From the NCBI GenBank assembly GCA_037074765.1, contig JBAMDO010000354.1, positions 1 to 34,164 of the forward strand: DNA of 34,164 nucleotides, given 5' to 3'. How positions within the stretch are numbered: position 1 is the first letter of the stretch; each line of letters begins with the position of its first letter. This stretch comes from Mansonella perstans (Eukaryota > Nematoda > Chromadorea > Rhabditida > Onchocercidae). This document shows, piece after piece, positions 29,641 through 34,164 of this stretch. A model generated the notes under the pieces. That model ran no database searches. It was not told where the DNA came from and saw nothing but the letters and a program-made list of their open reading frames with translations. The position numbers were made by a program, and so were the translations under genes.

Positions 29641-31085
29641 CTAAATTACCAACAGAATATCATTCTTTCGGTCAGTTTTTGCAAGCAGCATAGAATTGTT
29701 GATGAAAAGAATGTGCCGACGAGCTAATACTAATACAAATGGTTAGTTATTGCTTTAATTGATCAATTAATTATTTGATCTAATTAATAATACACTTCCT
29801 TTTCTGTTCCCATTTTTAAATAAACAATTAGATGCTTTCATTCATTTGCGGTAAAAAAAGAAAAAACACACATTCTAACAATTATTATCTTCTGGTATTA
29901 ATATCAACATATTACTGTGTAGACAAATTGATTAATTAGCAGAAAATTTAGATTGAGAAAAACTAGAACATGAATGAATTTTTAAATTAGACTTTTTTCA
30001 GCGAATTTGAAAAAAATTTTGTTTTTTTCGTTTTTGAATGACAATAAAAATGACTCTATCTAGTAAAATTTCAAAAGTTCACACATTTTTTTTTTAGCAT
30101 ATTTTAATTTATAGTTGTTACTCAGAAGTAATCGTACGTCTTCGTCGTAAGTATTACTTCTGACTTGGAGCGGATTTGACGTGTTTTAATTTATATAGTT
30201 ACTCAAAAATAATCGTACGTCTTCGTCCTAACTATCACTTCTCACTTGAAGCATAGGAATGCAACAGTCATTTCAATGCACATATGTTGCATAAAAACTA
30301 ACGAAAGTTATCAAATTTTTTTTTTTTTAAATTAAATTTAAATAAATATCATTGGAAAAAAACAAATGATCACATACTATGGTATCGAAATACTTAAATT
30401 ACCGAAAAATTCAATATCAAATGCATCAGCAAGAGCAAGTAATTTAGCACCAATTTCTTCTGTTGTTGCATTGCGGCATTGATCTGAAAAGTAATTTCAT
30501 TCAGCAAAATTTTTCATGCCAATCAACTTTGACCTTTTGTTCACTTTTAGTCTACTTATAAAAGATTGTGATGTGTTGTCAGTCAGTGATCAACAACTAT
30601 ATCTTGTTCAAAGAGAAAGAAAGAATTTGGAAATAGAACAATTAGAATTTAATAAATTCAACTAATAAAACTTCTTGAGTTATTAAAATGAATCCAGTTT
30701 AAAAATTTGTTTGAAATTGAATTTATTTTTTTTTCCAGAAATTGCGAAATAATTTTTGTTATTAGAAATTACAACCTTTGCTTTGAATGTTTAAATTTGT
30801 CACAATTGAATGTTTCTCCATTTCTTCTCTATCTAAACGAAATTTCCTACAGCTTTTCACTTCTCTCCTTGCATTGCTTTCATCGTTTGAATTGGCGATG
30901 GGAAATTGCTGAATGCAGCTTGGCTCATTTTCTTGATTCTTTTTTCTCCATCCAAAATTATTTTGGCCTAGTGAATGCATCATCATACATCGCAAGGAAA
31001 AATCACTGCAACTACCGTAACCACTATTCAATGCCAACTGTTGAAATGACGATATTTTATTATGCACAGAATCATGAAAAATCAC
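29641..31085 (-). CDS. egl-1: BH3-only cell-death protein, EGL-1-like
   Basis: Exons 31085-30776 (103 codons + 1 nt) and 30483-30403 join in phase (AAAG|GTTGTA ... TTTTCAG|AT). Exon 2 encodes TTEEIGAKLLALADAFDIEFF (residues 110-130). It contains a perfect BH3 pattern: hydrophobics I114, L118, L121, F125, small A122 and the key D123. As I recall it, the C. elegans EGL-1 core EIGSKLAAMCDDFD has the same spacing with 9 of 14 identities. EGL-1 binds CED-9, releasing CED-4 to activate the CED-3 caspase. The N-terminal 103 residues are not conserved with anything I know, which is usual for BH3-only proteins. The C-terminus is uncertain: a third exon 29723-29641 fits the phase (157 aa in all), or reading through gives a stop at 30377-30379 (138 aa). 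The start could be an internal Met if the AG before TTGGCATTG (near 31038) is an acceptor. Confidence 0.65.
30101..30252. repeat. Two-copy tandem repeat, period about 82 bp
   Basis: Copies 30101-30182 and 30183-30252 share TTTTAATTTATA, AATCGTACGTCTTCGTC and ACTTGxAGC. They lie in the putative second intron of the egl-1-like gene. Minus-strand reading of copy 2 gives a short alternative terminal exon after TAGTTAG (GRRRTIIFE then stop), considered unlikely. Confidence 0.7.
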
Positions 31086-31154
31086 GAAAAAGAAGTTTGA
31101 TTTATTTCATAAATTTAAAAAAGACTGTTTTTAATAAAAATTAAGTAAACAAAT

Positions 31155-31212
31155 ATACACACACAGGTGCAAACACACAGGTACATACACATGCACATAC
31201 AAATACACACAA
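31155..31212. repeat. CA-rich microsatellite with an E-box
   Basis: Imperfect CACACA/ACATAC run starting about 70 bp upstream of the egl-1-like start codon. It contains CAGGTG at 31164-31169 (ACAGGTG), the Snail/E-protein type E-box. In C. elegans, egl-1 is controlled through such boxes by CES-1 and HLH-2/HLH-3. Here the box may simply be a by-product of the repeat. Confidence 0.5.
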
Positions 31213-31341
31213 TTGAGTCAATTTATTTCTCTCCTATTAAACTATTTTAGAAGCTGATAAAAGTGTAAATGAAAAATTCTAAAAAAAAATTTCTGAAATT
31301 TTAAATAAAGCAACTGAACATTATTTTCAACATTATTCGTG

Positions 31342-31641
31342 AAATTTCAATGAAAGCAAAAAAAAATTTTTTTTCGAAATTTTAAATTTAGATATATCTA
31401 AACAAAGAAATGCAGTAATTAACACTGTAGCTATTATTATGATAATTATTCAACAACAGGGTATCCACACTGGAAAAATTTTCACGTGTAGTTAAATTTC
31501 AATAAAAACGAAAAATTTTTTTCGAAATTTTAAATTTAAATATATCTAAGCAAAGAAATACAGTAATTAACACTGTAGTTATTATTATGATAATTATTCA
31601 ACAACAGGTTATCCACACTGGAAAAATCTTCACGTATGGTT
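31342..31641. repeat. Two-copy tandem repeat, about 150 bp each
   Basis: Copies at 31342-31493 and 31494-31641 are highly similar through CAGTAATTAACACTGTAG, CAACAACAGG and ATCCACACTGGAAAAAT; a third copy begins at 31642 and stops after AAATTTCAAT. Copy 1 ends with CACGTG (palindromic E-box, about 31484) where copy 2 has CACGTATGG. It lies 250-550 bp upstream of the egl-1-like gene. Confidence 0.9.
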
Positions 31642-32674
31642 AAATTTCAATATGGTATTAATGGGGCGGTTCTATTTCGCGCAATTGGATTACCCGTTAA
31701 AACCTCATCATAATTAATGAGCTAATTACCATGAGCTGCTTGCTTTTAATTGCCCGTAATTATGGATAAGGAATAAGATTTTTCCTTTTATGGGTAAAAA
31801 TATTAAATATGAAAGGAAACAGCAAGAAAAGCAGGGAAAAGTAAGGAACAGTAGGCAAATAATATATTACTGTAGATGAGTTATCTAAACTTTTCAGTTT
31901 TTTAAAAAAATTCCAATTTTCACAAATAACAAAATTTTTATTACAAACAAAATTTATTAAGGTTATTCTTCCTAAAATATCGTAACTTGTAAGGTTTGAC
32001 AGTTTTTTACTACAAAAAATAACTTACTGGATGTTTTAAAAAGCTGAAAGGAATTACAGATAATGAAAAGTTTTATTCGTAAACAAATCTGAGTATGCGA
32101 TAATTAATGGTAATAATACAATAATAGCAATAATGATATGATAATAACGGTGATGGTACGATAATGGTGTGATAATAGTGGTAACAAGACTAATGAAGAA
32201 CTAACTGTTATAAATGGCTGATTGGATAAATAAGCTATTTTCACGTGACATTACAGTATTATGCTAATTTTTCAAAATATTTTAATGTGCAATACTTTTT
32301 ATTAAGATTTTATTTAAAATTTGAAATGAATTTCAAAAGAAATCAATAGTCGATGCTTAAAGAAATTGTTACTTTACATGAAATCTCTGAAATTCATTAC
32401 AGTATACTTTTATAATTGCTGAAAGTATTTCCTTGATAATATGTTATGTTAATCATTAATGAAGGCTTATGTTAATTTTATGTTAATGTTAATTAATGTT
32501 ACGTTAATCAGTATTGTTAATTAAAGATTTAAAAAATTTTTTTTTCTTCTTTAAGTTTATTGTTTTGTTCTTTTCTTTTTTTAAAGCAACACATCAAATT
32601 TAGTAATTCTTAATTGGATATTTTTGCTAGTTAATTAGTTTGCTCCAAAGGAATGAATTATCATTGTTATGCGT

Positions 32675-32687
32675 TGACCTTTGACCT
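32675..32687 (-). promoter_or_regulatory. Perfect DR1 nuclear-receptor element
   Basis: TGACCTTTGACCT is the reverse complement of AGGTCAAAGGTCA, the consensus direct repeat with one-base spacer bound by HNF4/RXR-type receptors. An extra AGGTCA half-site follows at 32721-32726. Nematodes have many HNF4-derived receptors. Binding is inferred. Confidence 0.45.
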
Positions 32688-33185
32688 GCTGAGAACATGA
32701 ATTAAAGTTCAATCTAAGAGAGGTCATTGGGTGAAAGATTTTGCAATACGATTTGGTCATTATATTATCACAATAACATGTGCAACCAATAAACCCATCA
32801 AGAGATCAATCACATCGTCTCTTCGATTGCTCAAACATTTATAACAGCTGTTGTTGTACATGGATGATAATCTCTGATGAACTAAAACATTGCATGGATT
32901 CAGAATTATTGTTTAATTTCATCAGTTTATTTTTAATGTCAGTTTAAAATTTCTCAGTTTAACAATTGGCTTTTTTCTACAAACAAATTTGAAAATAAAA
33001 AAATTAACATAAATTTTCCAAAGAAATTAAAATTTGAAAACGATTCAATAATAATTTTGCAATATAATAAATTTTTATAGCTTTATTATAATTGAGCAAA
33101 ATTAAATTAAATTAATCAATAACTCATTGTAAAATTAAGTTATCTTAATTTAATACTTCAATTCTTATTCATATCTCTCTTCAGA

Positions 33186-33221
33186 GCTTTTATCGCATTG
33201 TGTCAACAATGCGACAAAAGC
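33186..33221. repeat. 16-bp stem, 4-nt loop hairpin
   Basis: Left arm GCTTTTATCGCATTGT and right arm ACAATGCGACAAAAGC pair with a single mismatch around a GTCA loop. It is GC-richer than its flanks and is followed by a pyrimidine tract. Could be a cruciform, small structured RNA or the remnant of an inverted-repeat element. Confidence 0.6.
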
Positions 33222-33631
33222 CCTCCCTCCTATACTGCTTACAATCTCTCATATTTGAGAAGTTTAATTAAGTTAATTGTATAATTTTAGATGAAATTCT
33301 CTTTGATTTTAATTTGAGGGCCAATTCTGATCCCACAAAATCATTCTTTCTTTTAATTCTCAAATGTGATATAGAATTCAAATTCAGAAATCATATAAGT
33401 AATATTTGGTGCCAGAAGTCATCCTGATATAACTTAGTATCTTAGTGTAACGCATTTAAAACCAATAGGTTATTCCCTCATATTTAGAATTTTGAAAACT
33501 TGTAAAATTCAAATTGAAATTATTTTAACTTTTTCAGGCTGATATTTTGAAGTGAAAAAGTTTTCCAATTATACATGCATTCATTCATTTAAGATTTTGA
33601 TTAAGAAATGAAGTTCTTTTAGAAAGAAATA

Positions 33632-33664
33632 CGTAGAAATACAATGATGTATTGTATTTCTACG
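33632..33664. repeat. Perfect 14-bp stem hairpin
   Basis: CGTAGAAATACAAT (33632-33645), a five-base GATGT loop, and ATTGTATTTCTACG (33651-33664) form a perfect inverted repeat. Too short for a typical microRNA precursor. It ends about 100 bp from the 3' end of the minus-strand ORF at the window edge and might lie in its 3' UTR. Confidence 0.6.
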
Positions 33665-33764
33665 CCAAATTTAACCATATGTATTTAAAATCGTACAACT
33701 GTCTTACAGTAGTAATTAAAATTATCAAGTGTTGGCATACTTCCAAGGTCAATTAGTGATTTCC

Positions 33765-34061
33765 TTAAGCAAATTTCATGGATAATTTTTTAAATGAAAA
33801 ATTTTGTCCTTCAAAATATTTGTAATCACCCAAATGATAACGATCAAGTGGAAGAAAGTGATAATCCAGAATTACACCTGGGATTAGCTGGAAGTTTATT
33901 TCAAGATGAGACTTAAAGTAATTATATACCAGTAATTCATATGAAGCATTACGAATGTTCATTTCTGATTCAGAACCATTCAAAATGTTTCGTAATTTGT
34001 ATGGAACAAGTCCTATTCGTTCAGAATGTTTCGTAATTTGTATGGAACAAGTCCTATTCGT
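33765..34061 (-). CDS. Partial unrecognised ORF entering a tandem array
   Basis: Open on the minus strand from 34061 down to a TAA at 33765-33767, about 98 codons. The middle is protein-like (ERIGLVPYKLRNILNGSESE, then MNIRNASYELLVYNYF). CCCAG|GTGTAA near 33880 could be a donor, so the true exon may end there rather than at the stop. The upstream part lies inside the 41-bp tandem repeat; because 41 is not a multiple of three, each copy is read in a new frame and a stop appears in the third copy. The gene probably continues beyond the window. No family recognised; an extracellular or receptor-like fragment is possible. Confidence 0.35.
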   Translation of the reverse strand, partial: TNRTCSIQITKHSERIGLVPYKLRNILNGSESEMNIRNASYELLVYNYFKSHLEINFQLIPGVILDYHFLPLDRYHLGDYKYFEGQNFSFKKLSMKFA

Positions 34062-34164
34062 TCAGAATGTTTCGTAATTTGTATGGATCAAGTCCTATTC
34101 GTTCAGAATGTTTCGTAATTTGTATGGAACAAGTCCTATTCGTTCATAATGTTTCGTAATTTGT
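33984..34164. repeat. 41-bp tandem array, 4.4 copies to the window edge
   Basis: Units start at 33984, 34025, 34066, 34107 and 34148 (cut by the window end). The unit is AATGTTTCGTAATTTGTATG followed by GAACAAGTCCTATTCGTTCAG; only single-base differences separate copies (GATC for GAAC in the third, TAA for GAA in the last). No unique spacers, so not CRISPR. High identity means a recent expansion. Confidence 0.95.

Larger units (their letters stand above)
31642..33764. other. Intergenic region without a recognisable gene
   Basis: About 2.1 kb of AT-rich DNA with stops in all frames. It contains GATAATGG/TAATAATA low-complexity stretches near 32105-32180, a perfect DR1 element (32675-32687) and two inverted repeats (33186-33221, 33632-33664). 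It may be regulatory DNA of the egl-1-like gene. Confidence 0.5.

Noticed and set aside
30707..31144. Plus-strand ORF of 145 codons
   Set aside because: Antisense to the first exon of the egl-1-like gene. The minus reading has a donor that joins in phase to the BH3 exon, whereas the plus ORF is Phe/Tyr/Ser-rich with no family signal.
33984..34164. CRISPR array
   Set aside because: Head-to-tail 41-bp units with no unique spacers, in a eukaryotic genome.

Overview
The window is AT-rich eukaryotic DNA from a nematode. No species can be named; the style (very AT-rich introns, many short exons, pyrimidine-AG sites a few bases before start codons that look like spliced-leader acceptors) would fit a clade III/filarial-type parasite, but that is inference. 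There are no bacterial features, no tRNA or rRNA genes and no intact transposon.

Layout. 1-5158: mostly AT-rich intergenic DNA with simple and tandem repeats and two tiny unproven ORFs. 5159-7457 (-): a six-exon, about 258-residue, seven-membrane-segment protein, best read as a very divergent Bax-inhibitor-1 (TMBIM6)-like protein. 7458-9152: divergent intergenic region with triplicated TGACGTC repeats and a GC-rich duplication. 9153-24094 (+): one 39-exon gene whose reading frame closes exactly through all 38 introns to 1,808 residues. It is the nematode ELYS/MEL-28 nucleoporin (beta-propeller, helical ELYS domain, long basic serine-rich tail with a seven-copy SRETTPKR repeat). 24095-27325: intergenic DNA holding a recent inverted partial copy of ELYS exons 24-26 (26030-26750) and an ATG-less ORF. 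27326-29367 (+): an unrecognised multi-exon gene. 29641-31085 (-): a small gene encoding a textbook BH3 motif, EIGAKLLALADAFD, which matches the C. elegans EGL-1 BH3 pattern; I call it an egl-1-like BH3-only cell-death activator. 31086-33764: intergenic DNA with a 150-bp tandem duplication, a perfect DR1 nuclear-receptor element and two near-perfect hairpins. 33765-34061 (-): an ORF running into a 41-bp tandem array at the window edge.

How the genes relate. ELYS acts at chromatin, kinetochores and nuclear pores. The two flanking minus-strand genes, if correctly read, both belong to cell-death control (an EGL-1-type BH3-only activator and a BI-1-like ER membrane protein). Nothing shows that the genes share a promoter or operon; the proximity is only suggestive.

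Exon coordinates come from reading splice sites and phases by eye; no alignment or transcript evidence was available.
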